Shown: positions 1 to 5,505 of the stretch, piece after piece
Position numbering within the stretch: position 1 is the first letter of the stretch
Layout of the letters: each line of letters begins with the position of its first letter
From: Gemmatimonadota bacterium
GTDB taxonomy: Bacteria > Latescibacterota > UBA2968 > UBA8231
Assembly: GCA_002712305.1 (NCBI GenBank)
Contig: PATE01000007.1
Location: forward strand, 10,584 to 17,256
DNA: 6,673 bases
Direction: 5' to 3'
The notes under the pieces: model-generated
Told to the model about the DNA's origin: nothing
Seen by the model: the letters and a program-made list of their open reading frames with translations, nothing else
The model's database searches: none
Position numbers and translations under genes: made by a program

Positions 1-1
1 C

Positions 2-124
2 ATCACCGCTCTGAACAGGCACTCTGTCCACACTTGGCGAAATACGTCGTCTAGTATCGAGCCAGATGGTTGGCACCGTGTTGACGTGGATCACGTTGGG
101 CAAATCCTCGAAATGGCAGCTTGA
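2..124 (+). CDS. Possible C-terminal end of an unidentified protein (5' end outside window)
   Basis: From base 2 one plus-strand frame stays open for 40 codons and stops at TGA (122-124), ten bases before the terminator hairpin at 134-159. A coding end just ahead of a hairpin, facing the end of the gene on the other strand, is the usual layout of two convergent genes. The visible tail ends in DVDHVGQILEMAA. I do not recognise a family. The opposite strand also has an open frame through this stretch but lacks a convincing start or ribosome site, so the plus-strand reading is preferred. The fragment is too short to be sure that it is coding. Confidence 0.3.
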   Translation: MTALNRHSVHTWRNTSSSIEPDGWHRVDVDHVGQILEMAA

Positions 125-127
125 GGC

Positions 128-160
128 AAAAAACCGGCCATGTCCGTGGACATGGCCGGC
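128..160 (-). terminator. Strong Rho-independent terminator for the Gfo/Idh/MocA gene
   Basis: Bases 134-145 (CCGGCCATGTCC) are the exact reverse complement of 148-159, giving a GC-rich 12-bp stem with a minimal loop. Read on the minus strand, the stem is followed at once by six T residues (A-run at 128-133 on the plus strand). It starts about 25 nt after the TAG stop at 185-187. On the plus strand no T-run follows the stem, so it is mainly a minus-strand terminator, although the hairpin could also protect the 3' end of a convergent plus-strand transcript. Confidence 0.88.
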
Positions 161-184
161 TGACACGTGGGGGATCGTCGACGA

Positions 185-1318
185 CTACAGATCGGTCCAC
201 GCGCCCTGAGCGGCAGACGAATCCACGGCGGCCTGAACAAACCTCATCCCCGCCACCCCCTCTGCGACACCCGGATGATCGAAAGGCTCGGGCGCCTCTT
301 GTCCACGACTGCGAAGGATCGTGCGCTCCATCGTGCAGTGGAGATTGGCTAGCGCGGCGAAGAAATCCTCATGGTGGCCACTCGGAACTCTCAGGTAGGA
401 ACCCACGGAGTTTGGCAGGAAGCTATAGTTGGCTCCAATCCAGTACGTCTCGTCAACTTCTCCGGTTCGCACCAACAGCGATTCGGCCCGCTCCTGGTGC
501 CACTCAAGTGAGCCGCCACTGCCATAGATGCGGAATCCATTGTCGTTCTTGTAGCCAATGGCGATCTGTGTCGCCGTGATCAGGGCCGTTCCCCCGTTGT
601 CCAGTTCGGCGATGACGTTGAAATCATCGTCGAGTTGGCGCCCCTCGACGAAACGGTTGAGTCGTGCTGACACGCGTGAAACCGATCGTCCACTGACCCA
701 CGTGGCTGCCACGAAGGCGTGCGTCCCGATGTCTCCACCGCAATTGGAGATACCGGTCTTGGCCGGATCCGTTCTCCATTCGGCCTGCTGTAGCCCCTCC
801 TTCTCCAACGCCGTTGCGAGCCACCCCTGGTTGTACCAGGCTTCCACCTTGCGCACGTCACCGATCTTTCCCTGGCGCACCAGTTCCTTGGCGAACATCA
901 TCATAGGATGACCCGTATACGTATGGGCAAGGATGAAGGGCACCTTCTTGGCTTCGACAATGGCCTGCAGGTCCTCTGCCTCGGCGATCGTCATGGTGAT
1001 CGGCTTCTCGCACAACACGGGAATTCCTGCCTCGAGGAACGCCTTGGCCGGCGCATAGTGGGCGTGGTTCGGCGTGACGATCGTCACATAGTCGAGGTCT
1101 AGCTTCCCACTCTGGCACGCTTCGAGCAGGGCTCCGTAGTCCGTAAACCCCTCGACGTCGTAGTCCTGGGCTGCAGCCATTGCCTCGTCCGGATTCGAAC
1201 GCAGAGCCCCCGCGACCAATTCCCGACTGTTGTCGAAGGCGATCGCCCGTTTGTGCACGTGGCCAAAGAAATTCCCGCCCCCGCCGCCGCCGATCAGTCC
1301 GACCTTCAACTTTCCCAT
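185..1318 (-). CDS. Gfo/Idh/MocA family NAD(P)-dependent oxidoreductase
   Basis: This 377-residue protein, a normal length for the family, is expected to be a cytoplasmic dehydrogenase oxidising or reducing a sugar, inositol or related polyol. The N-terminus is a Rossmann fold (KVGLIGGGGGG, residues 5-15, an unusually long glycine run). VTPNHAHY (81-88) and the family's EKP motif (104-106) follow. GGDIGTH (194-200) holds the conserved Asp and His of the substrate side. PSGHHEDFF (312-320) and a C-terminal AAVDSSAAQGAW (363-374) match the C-terminal pattern common in sugar-active members. The start is ATG with AGGAGAGG six bases upstream (1325-1332 on the plus strand), and a strong terminator lies just downstream, so it is probably transcribed alone or as the last gene of a unit. 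The substrate cannot be read from sequence. Family assignment is secure. Confidence 0.96.
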   Translation of the reverse strand: MGKLKVGLIGGGGGGNFFGHVHKRAIAFDNSRELVAGALRSNPDEAMAAAQDYDVEGFTDYGALLEACQSGKLDLDYVTIVTPNHAHYAPAKAFLEAGIPVLCEKPITMTIAEAEDLQAIVEAKKVPFILAHTYTGHPMMMFAKELVRQGKIGDVRKVEAWYNQGWLATALEKEGLQQAEWRTDPAKTGISNCGGDIGTHAFVAATWVSGRSVSRVSARLNRFVEGRQLDDDFNVIAELDNGGTALITATQIAIGYKNDNGFRIYGSGGSLEWHQERAESLLVRTGEVDETYWIGANYSFLPNSVGSYLRVPSGHHEDFFAALANLHCTMERTILRSRGQEAPEPFDHPGVAEGVAGMRFVQAAVDSSAAQGAWTDL

Positions 1319-1324
1319 ATCAAT

Positions 1325-1332
1325 CCTCTCCT
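1325..1332 (-). promoter_or_regulatory. Ribosome binding site of the Gfo/Idh/MocA gene
   Basis: AGGAGAGG on the minus strand lies six bases before the ATG at 1318. This near-consensus Shine-Dalgarno supports that start codon. Confidence 0.8.
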
Positions 1333-1344
1333 GTTGTCATGAAT

Positions 1345-1367
1345 CGATGCTGCATCGTCGCATTGTA
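1345..1367 (-). promoter_or_regulatory. Candidate -10 element and 13-bp palindrome upstream of the oxidoreductase gene
   Basis: On the minus strand TACAAT (plus 1362-1367) is one base off the sigma-70 -10 consensus, but no good -35 sits 16-18 bp upstream of it. Just downstream, CGATGC-T-GCATCG (1345-1357) is a perfect 6+6 palindrome around one central base. It would fall at or just after the transcription start, a usual place for a repressor operator. Both elements are short and could be chance. Confidence 0.25.
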
Positions 1368-1428
1368 TGCTTTGGGTCGCCAGGCTGCTACTCCGTACTA
1401 TGCACATTGGCATGGACCAACCACAGAG

Positions 1429-1457
1429 AAAAGCCCCCCCTCACAACTGAGGAGAGG
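1429..1457 (-). terminator. Probable weak intrinsic terminator for the cytidylate-kinase-like gene
   Basis: On the minus strand, bases 1457-1448 (CCTCTCCTCA) can pair with 1443-1434 (TGAGGGGGGG) around a GTTG loop. This gives a ten-pair stem with two G-U pairs. CTTTTCTCT follows the stem. It lies about 85 nt past the stop at 1543. The T-run is short and interrupted, so termination may be partial. It would separate this transcript from the oxidoreductase gene downstream. Confidence 0.45.
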
Positions 1458-1542
1458 CGGTGCACCGGGCAGCCTCTGGTGCGATCAGCGGGCCTACCCC
1501 AGGGGAATCCGGCTGGCAGGCAGCCAAGGGATCAGTTCAAGT

Positions 1543-2232
1543 TCAGGCTGACCTGCATAACTGATGGACGATCAGATCGACGGCATCGTCGGAACTCATG
1601 CGTCCCGTATTGATCGTAAGGTGATACAACAGCAGGTCGTTCCAATCTGCGTCGTGATGGTTCTTGAGATACAACTGACGCCAGCGGTCATGCTGCTCTA
1701 TCAGTTCGCGCGCCTGTTCCTCAGTGACGTCCTGCTGCTGCTGGATCACACGCGAGCGTTCATCAATCGGCGAAATGATCTTCACGTGAAATGCGTTGGG
1801 ATGCTGACCGAGAATCACCTGACTGGCGCGTCCCACCACCACGGCCGAACCCGTGTCTCCGTAGTCTTGCACGAGAGTTGTGATGAGTAACTGGTAGGTC
1901 CCGCGATCGAGATAAACTGCCTGATGCTCAGAACCTCCTCGTTCCATGACGTAGGGGAACTCGAGGCCAAACTCGGGGAAATACGCGGCCGACGAGAGAG
2001 GAAATCCGCCAGGGTTCATTTCGGGGACGAGGAGTCGTTTCAGGAAATGGCGAACCCGCCCTTCTCCCTTTTCGTCGTATTTCTCGACTTCCTCCACCGA
2101 CGTATCGGTGATTTGGGCGATCTCCTCCACAAGCCGTCGATCGACGAAAGCGAATCCGAGTTCTTCGGCAACCCTTTCGGCAATTCGGTCGCCGCCGCTG
2201 CCCAGCTGACGAGACACAGTGATGACGGCCAT
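1543..2232 (-). CDS. Cytidylate-kinase-like P-loop family protein
   Basis: With the start chosen here the protein has 229 residues, close to the family's usual 200-230. It opens with MAVITVSRQLGSGGDRIAER: the phosphate-binding loop is the family's GSGG form (11-14) after an Arg (8), not the classical GxxGxGK[ST] with Lys. FAFVDRRLVEEIA (28-39) and VVVGRASQVIL (131-141) follow, and an Arg-rich stretch (ERSRVI, 158-163) suits the helical lid that contacts nucleotide phosphates. The open frame continues 46 codons further upstream. That extension is poorly conserved in character and overlaps tandem repeats, while GAAGGAGG (plus 2243-2250) sits ten bases before this ATG, so the shorter form is preferred. 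The family is named from similarity to CMP kinase, but the substrate of this branch is not established. It is divergently arranged with the USP-EIIA operon. Confidence 0.88.
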   Translation of the reverse strand: MAVITVSRQLGSGGDRIAERVAEELGFAFVDRRLVEEIAQITDTSVEEVEKYDEKGEGRVRHFLKRLLVPEMNPGGFPLSSAAYFPEFGLEFPYVMERGGSEHQAVYLDRGTYQLLITTLVQDYGDTGSAVVVGRASQVILGQHPNAFHVKIISPIDERSRVIQQQQDVTEEQARELIEQHDRWRQLYLKNHHDADWNDLLLYHLTINTGRMSSDDAVDLIVHQLCRSA

Positions 2233-2323
2233 GGGCCGATAGCCTCCTTCGGGTCTTTGAGGGCGAACCCGCAGCAGTTTGAGGGCGAACCCGCGGCAGT
2301 GGAGGCGAAACTCCACCGCCGAC
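2233..2323 (-). promoter_or_regulatory. Structured leader of the cytidylate-kinase-like gene
   Basis: If transcription starts near 2323, the leader is about 90 nt. In transcript order it holds a hairpin with a perfect 6-bp stem (GTGGAG/CTCCAC, plus 2299-2304 with 2311-2316, 6-nt loop), then two adjacent 22-bp repeats (2256-2299), then ACCCG directly before the Shine-Dalgarno AAGGAGG, then ten bases to the ATG. Each repeat contains CGGGT, which can pair with that ACCCG, and CCTC, which can pair with GAGG of the ribosome site. A translation-control role is inference only. Confidence 0.35.
2256..2299. repeat. Two adjacent 22-bp direct repeats
   Basis: Units at 2256-2277 and 2278-2299 begin TTTGAGGGCGAACCCGC and end in GCAG. 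They touch end to end and differ at a single base (A against G at unit position 18). The next bases (2300 onward, TGGAGGCGAAACTC) look like a decayed part of a third unit. The 22-bp period is near two helical turns. The array lies upstream of the Shine-Dalgarno of the cytidylate-kinase-like gene. Confidence 0.92.
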
Positions 2324-2329
2324 TCGAGC

Positions 2330-2358
2330 AAAGTACGAAGGTGCTGACTGCCTCGCAA
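2330..2358 (-). promoter_or_regulatory. Candidate sigma-70-like promoter for the cytidylate-kinase-like gene
   Basis: On the minus strand TTGCGA (plus 2353-2358; four of six bases of the -35 consensus) is followed after exactly 17 bp by TACTTT (plus 2330-2335; the key first, second and last -10 bases). Start of transcription would be near 2323. Moderate matches only. Confidence 0.3.
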
Positions 2359-2526
2359 GACAAACCCCACACTTGAGTTACGAGATCAGAAAGCCTCATG
2401 ATTCTGTGGCGAACAAACGAGGGCATCCCTATCTTCGGGCACGATGCTCCGCCACCGGCAAGCATCGCCCCCGACTCCCTCGAGTCAATTGTGACACAGA
2501 CCACGGCGTGACCCCTGCCGGATCTG

Positions 2527-2532
2527 TAGAAT
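2527..2532 (+). promoter_or_regulatory. Candidate -10 element giving a near-leaderless mRNA
   Basis: TAGAAT matches five of six -10 consensus bases and lies ten bases before the ATG at 2543, which would put the transcript start only a few bases before the start codon. No recognisable -35 lies 16-18 bp upstream. There is also no Shine-Dalgarno between here and the ATG, which agrees with a leaderless or near-leaderless message. Confidence 0.35.
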
Positions 2533-2542
2533 TCTTCTCGTC

Positions 2543-3826
2543 ATGCCCAAGTCAGCAGTACGCATCCTCGTAGCGATCGAGGATCCAGCAGCGGAAGACT
2601 CGTTGGTACGTCTCGCGGCCTCCCTGGCCAACGAGCCCTGGGGTGAACTACATCTCACCCATGTCGTTACACCGGACGAGCCTGACCGGCCCGACGCCCA
2701 GGCACAGTTGGCAAGAGCCGCTCAGATCGCCGTTGATCTTGGTGTCGGTGCCATTCCGCACGTCGTTCACGGCCCTTCTGTCACTCAGGTGATCGGTGAA
2801 GCCCTCCAGAGATGGAATTGCGATATCCTTCTCATGGGTTGGTATGGGGCCGTGGACCGTGACACGATTCTGTCGGCGAACAACAGAGCTCTCACCAAAG
2901 CCCTTGATGTCGATACACTGATTTTCAAGGACAAAGGACTCGATCGAGTTGACCGAGTCCTGGTTCCCACAGGTGGGGGTGCCCATTCATTGATGGGAAT
3001 CGAAGTCGCCCATCGGATCTCGCAGGCATGGGATGTGGACATGCAGGTCACTCGTGTGGCCCGGGATCACGAATGCCGCAAGGACGATCCTCTGCTGGAG
3101 CGCTATCGTAAGCAGGTCTCCGATGATCTACGACTCCAACTGCGCCTCCTGGATCTCGATCCGCCTTTCGAGGTTATCCCGGCGAAAGACGTCGTTTCAC
3201 CGATCGTGGAACGTGCCCGAGAGGATGACCTGCTCGTCGTAGGCGCCGCCAACGACTGGCGCGAAGAGGGATTCCTCGCCGGCTCCATCCCGGACGAGAT
3301 GGCCTATCGTGCCCCGTGCTCCGTGCTCACGGTACGGTCGCGAGCACCGTCGACGTATCGCCTGAGCAGTATTTTCTGGGAACACACGATTCGCCTGGAC
3401 CTGCACCCACGCGACAAGTGGGAAGCCATTGATCAGATGGTCGATATCCTGGTGGAGGAAAAACAGGTTCCCTCCTCTCGGCGAGACAATGTGCTCGAAG
3501 CGGCACGCTCGCGAGAGAGCAAGTCATCCACCTCCATCGGCCGCGAAACTGCGATCCCACATGCTCCGCTACCCGACCTGCCGGGTATCATCGGCGCCCT
3601 GGGCATCTGTCCGGAAGGGGTCGACTTTGACGGGATGAGTGGCGATGTCGTACGCTACATCTTCCTGCTTCTGACGCCACAGCAGAACTATCGAAGTTAT
3701 ATCCCGGTCCTCGGGCAGATCGCCCAACTGATGCATACCGACGAGACTCGCTCTGCATTCCTCCATTGCCAGACGCCTTCAGATTTGACAGCCCTCATCA
3801 AGCAGCGGGAGGCGGCGGCAGCTTGA
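2543..3826 (+). CDS. Soluble fusion protein: two universal stress (USP) domains plus a PTS EIIA type-2 domain
   Basis: The protein has 427 residues and no membrane segment or signal peptide. USP domain 1 spans about 5-129 and domain 2 about 136-266 (RVLVPTGGGAHS at 138-149 is a typical second-domain opening). About 282-425 is a fructose/mannitol/nitrogen-type EIIA domain. TAIPHA (336-341) carries the expected phospho-acceptor His340. USP domains bind ATP or other adenine nucleotides in many members; EIIA domains accept phosphate from HPr-like carriers and often act as sensors. No EI, HPr or sugar permease is visible nearby, so a regulatory role is likelier than sugar uptake. An in-frame stop at 2492-2494, with no other start codon after it, fixes the ATG at 2543, although no Shine-Dalgarno precedes it. 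First gene of a tight operon. Domain calls are secure; the cellular role is unknown. Confidence 0.93.
   Translation: MPKSAVRILVAIEDPAAEDSLVRLAASLANEPWGELHLTHVVTPDEPDRPDAQAQLARAAQIAVDLGVGAIPHVVHGPSVTQVIGEALQRWNCDILLMGWYGAVDRDTILSANNRALTKALDVDTLIFKDKGLDRVDRVLVPTGGGAHSLMGIEVAHRISQAWDVDMQVTRVARDHECRKDDPLLERYRKQVSDDLRLQLRLLDLDPPFEVIPAKDVVSPIVERAREDDLLVVGAANDWREEGFLAGSIPDEMAYRAPCSVLTVRSRAPSTYRLSSIFWEHTIRLDLHPRDKWEAIDQMVDILVEEKQVPSSRRDNVLEAARSRESKSSTSIGRETAIPHAPLPDLPGIIGALGICPEGVDFDGMSGDVVRYIFLLLTPQQNYRSYIPVLGQIAQLMHTDETRSAFLHCQTPSDLTALIKQREAAAA
3807..3812 (+). promoter_or_regulatory. Ribosome binding site deciding the TTG start of the Ppx/GppA gene
   Basis: GGGAGG inside the last codons of the preceding gene lies ten bases before TTG at 3823. 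That TTG overlaps the preceding TGA stop as TTGA, the common arrangement for translational coupling. Confidence 0.55.
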
Positions 3827-4743
3827 GGCCTTTGGCCGCCATCGACGTGGGCACCAATACGGTGCTCATGGTGGTCGGCCACTGCGGCACGGATGGCGCG
3901 ATCGAGATCCTCGACGACGCGCATGCCATTGCACGGATGGGACGAGGGGTCGACGAGGACGGCCGAATCCAAGACGATCGAATCGATCGAGTCTGCCAGA
4001 TCGTTGAAGGATACCATGAACGCGCTAAAGCCTTCGGTATCGAGCGTATCTGCGCGTTTGGCACCTCCGCCCTGCGCGATGCGACCAACAAAGAAGCGAT
4101 CATCTCTGCCGTGGCCGAGAGAGCGGACGTCGAACTCGTCGAGCTCAGTGGCGCTGACGAGGCGGGGTTGACCTTTCGCGGTGCCGCCTTTGGCCTCGAG
4201 CTTCCATCACGATTTGCAGTGCTCGACATCGGTGGAGGCTCAACCGAACTGGCCATCGGCACCGAGAGTGGCGGGGTCGAGGAATCAAACTCTGTCGATG
4301 TAGGCGCCGTTCGTGTGACGGAGCGGTTCTTCGGCCTGCTCCCTCCGGGGAGGGCTGAACAAGAAGCCGCCGCGACGATGATCACCGAGCAACTGAAGCG
4401 GCTCCCGCAGGTGGATACCGACGCACCCCTGGTCGGCGTTGCCGGTACGGTGACGACCCTGGGTGCGTTCGACACGCAGGCCGCCAGCTTCGACGACGAT
4501 GCGATCAATGGACACCAGCTCAGCATCGAGGCCATTTCAGACATCAGCGCGGATCTGCTCCAGATGGATTACGCCCAGATACGAGCGATCTCCCAAATCA
4601 ACGAACAGAGAGCGGATATCATTACGGCGGGCGCACTCATCCTGAAGCAGTTTCTCCTGCATCGCGGATACGCGCAGCTGACGGTGTCCACTCGTGGCAT
4701 TCGTTATGGGCTTCTGCTCGACATGATTGACGGCAAGCGATAG
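3823..4743 (+). CDS. Ppx/GppA family phosphatase (exopolyphosphatase or pppGpp phosphohydrolase)
   Basis: This 306-residue protein is the short, two-domain form of the family, in the ASKHA fold. The phosphate-1 loop AAIDVGTNTVL is at 5-15, FGTSALRDATN at 79-89, the catalytic-acid region LSGADEAGLTFRGA at 108-121 (usually SGxEEAxL; here one acid is Asp and the Arg is Gly), the phosphate-2 loop LDIGGGSTEL at 134-143, VDVGAVRVTERF at 158-169, GVAGTVTTL at 205-213, and the C-terminal STRGIRYGLLLD at 289-300. Members hydrolyse inorganic polyphosphate, the gamma phosphate of pppGpp, or both, in the cytoplasm; sequence alone does not decide. An ATG at 3766 would add 19 residues with an Ala/Gly-rich tail and no family match, so TTG at 3823, with its Shine-Dalgarno and 4-nt overlap, is preferred. 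It is the middle gene of the operon. Confidence 0.93.
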   Translation: MRPLAAIDVGTNTVLMVVGHCGTDGAIEILDDAHAIARMGRGVDEDGRIQDDRIDRVCQIVEGYHERAKAFGIERICAFGTSALRDATNKEAIISAVAERADVELVELSGADEAGLTFRGAAFGLELPSRFAVLDIGGGSTELAIGTESGGVEESNSVDVGAVRVTERFFGLLPPGRAEQEAAATMITEQLKRLPQVDTDAPLVGVAGTVTTLGAFDTQAASFDDDAINGHQLSIEAISDISADLLQMDYAQIRAISQINEQRADIITAGALILKQFLLHRGYAQLTVSTRGIRYGLLLDMIDGKR

Positions 4744-4746
4744 TCC

Positions 4747-5505
4747 ATGTCCCAGCCTCGCTTGCGTGCCATGCTGATCGTGCTCGGATGCCTCGCCGGC
4801 CTGCCTGGCACGGCACAGGTCAATATTGAAGCGTTGCGATCCCCCCAAGACTCGGCTGGTTGGCATCATCAACTTGGGCTGCAAGCAGGACTTCGTCAAG
4901 GCAGTGTTGAGCGTCGGGAACTGGGCCTGAGCGCTCGCACGCAACAGACCTCCGGTCGGCGGCGGTGGCTCAGTATCGTCGATTTGGAGGCAGGGTGGCA
5001 GGATGACGATCGCTATTCCAACCAGGGGCTCCTGCATCTGAGAGTCTCACAGCAGCTGACGGGCGACCTTGCTGTGGAGGGGTTTGCACAATTTGATCAT
5101 GCGCGGCAGCGCCGTCTGTTGGCTCGTGCCCTGGCCGGGGCAGGACTTCGCTGGAAATGGGTGCCCCGGTTGTTTGTCGGCCTCGGTGTGATGGCGGAAA
5201 CAGAACGAAACGACCTTCCCCCTGCCGCCACACACGCTGAGCACACCCGTCATCTTCGTGGGACCGGCTATCTGGCAAGCCACCAACAGATCGGCCGTGG
5301 AAGCCTCGCCTTCACCGCCTATGTCCAACCTCGCATAGGGACCCTCGGCGACAGGCGCATCCTCGCCGAGGGCACGCTCGCAGCTCCCCTGTCGAATTTC
5401 GTCGGCTTGAAGTTGAACCTGCGACTGCGGCATGACAGTCGACCTGTAGATGGGATTGATGAGCTGGACCTACGATTTGCCACGGGCCTCAACATCGATC
5501 TCTGA
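4747..5505 (+). CDS. DUF481-type outer-membrane protein, exported
   Basis: The protein has 252 residues. Residues 1-23 form a signal peptide: positive start (MSQPRLR), hydrophobic core (MLIVLGCLAGL), and likely cleavage near GTAQ (21-24). The mature part has the alternating pattern of an outer-membrane beta barrel and matches what I know of the DUF481 (YdiY-like) family: VEGFAQFDHARQRRLLARAL (110-129), GAGLRW (131-136), FVGLGVMAETE (143-153), YVQPRI (192-197), RRILAEGTL (203-211) and a closing strand that ends in Leu. The function of this family is not known; some members are called salt-induced. The ATG is 3 nt after the Ppx stop and has only a weak ribosome site (GGCAAG), so translational coupling is likely. 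The last 36 bases overlap the convergent glycosyltransferase gene. Confidence 0.85.
   Translation: MSQPRLRAMLIVLGCLAGLPGTAQVNIEALRSPQDSAGWHHQLGLQAGLRQGSVERRELGLSARTQQTSGRRRWLSIVDLEAGWQDDDRYSNQGLLHLRVSQQLTGDLAVEGFAQFDHARQRRLLARALAGAGLRWKWVPRLFVGLGVMAETERNDLPPAATHAEHTRHLRGTGYLASHQQIGRGSLAFTAYVQPRIGTLGDRRILAEGTLAAPLSNFVGLKLNLRLRHDSRPVDGIDELDLRFATGLNIDL

Larger units (their letters stand above)
2233..2542. other. Divergent intergenic control region
   Basis: These 310 bases separate the minus-strand kinase-like gene from the plus-strand USP-EIIA operon. The left part is the structured leader, repeats and candidate promoter described separately. On the plus strand a second weak promoter match exists (TTGAGT 2373-2378, CATGAT 2397-2402, 18-bp spacing), besides the better -10 at 2527. 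I see no convincing small gene: the open frames here either continue the kinase frame upstream of its likely start or lack a ribosome site. Confidence 0.6.

Noticed and set aside
121-579. Plus-strand open frame of 152 codons opposite the oxidoreductase gene
   Set aside because: Low-complexity Arg/Pro/Ser composition, runs through the terminator hairpin, and lies antisense to the 3' end of a certain gene.
1462-1525. Small hairpins (GCACC/GGTGC and GGCTG/CAGCC) downstream of the kinase-like gene
   Set aside because: Five-base stems without a following T-run; not separable from chance in this GC-rich stretch.
2233-2370. Upstream ATG at 2370 as start of the cytidylate-kinase-like gene
   Set aside because: The extra 46 residues encode the tandem repeats and do not look like the family N-terminus; the ATG at 2232 has a strong Shine-Dalgarno and begins directly with the conserved first strand and P-loop.
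2505-2518. GG-N10-GC spacing like a sigma-54 promoter before the USP-EIIA gene
   Set aside because: Only the GG and GC pairs fit; several other consensus positions differ, and this spacing is frequent by chance in GC-rich DNA.
115-3829. The same 13 bases (GGCAGCTTGAGGC) at 115-127 and 3817-3829, both spanning a stop codon
   Set aside because: A shared 13-mer within 6.7 kb is not rare by chance, and no longer homology surrounds either copy.
3798-4544. Long minus-strand open frame (248 codons) inside the Ppx/GppA gene
   Set aside because: It is a Ser/Pro/Ala-rich shadow of a gene with clear motifs on the other strand, with no domain and no ribosome site; such antisense frames are common in GC-rich coding DNA.
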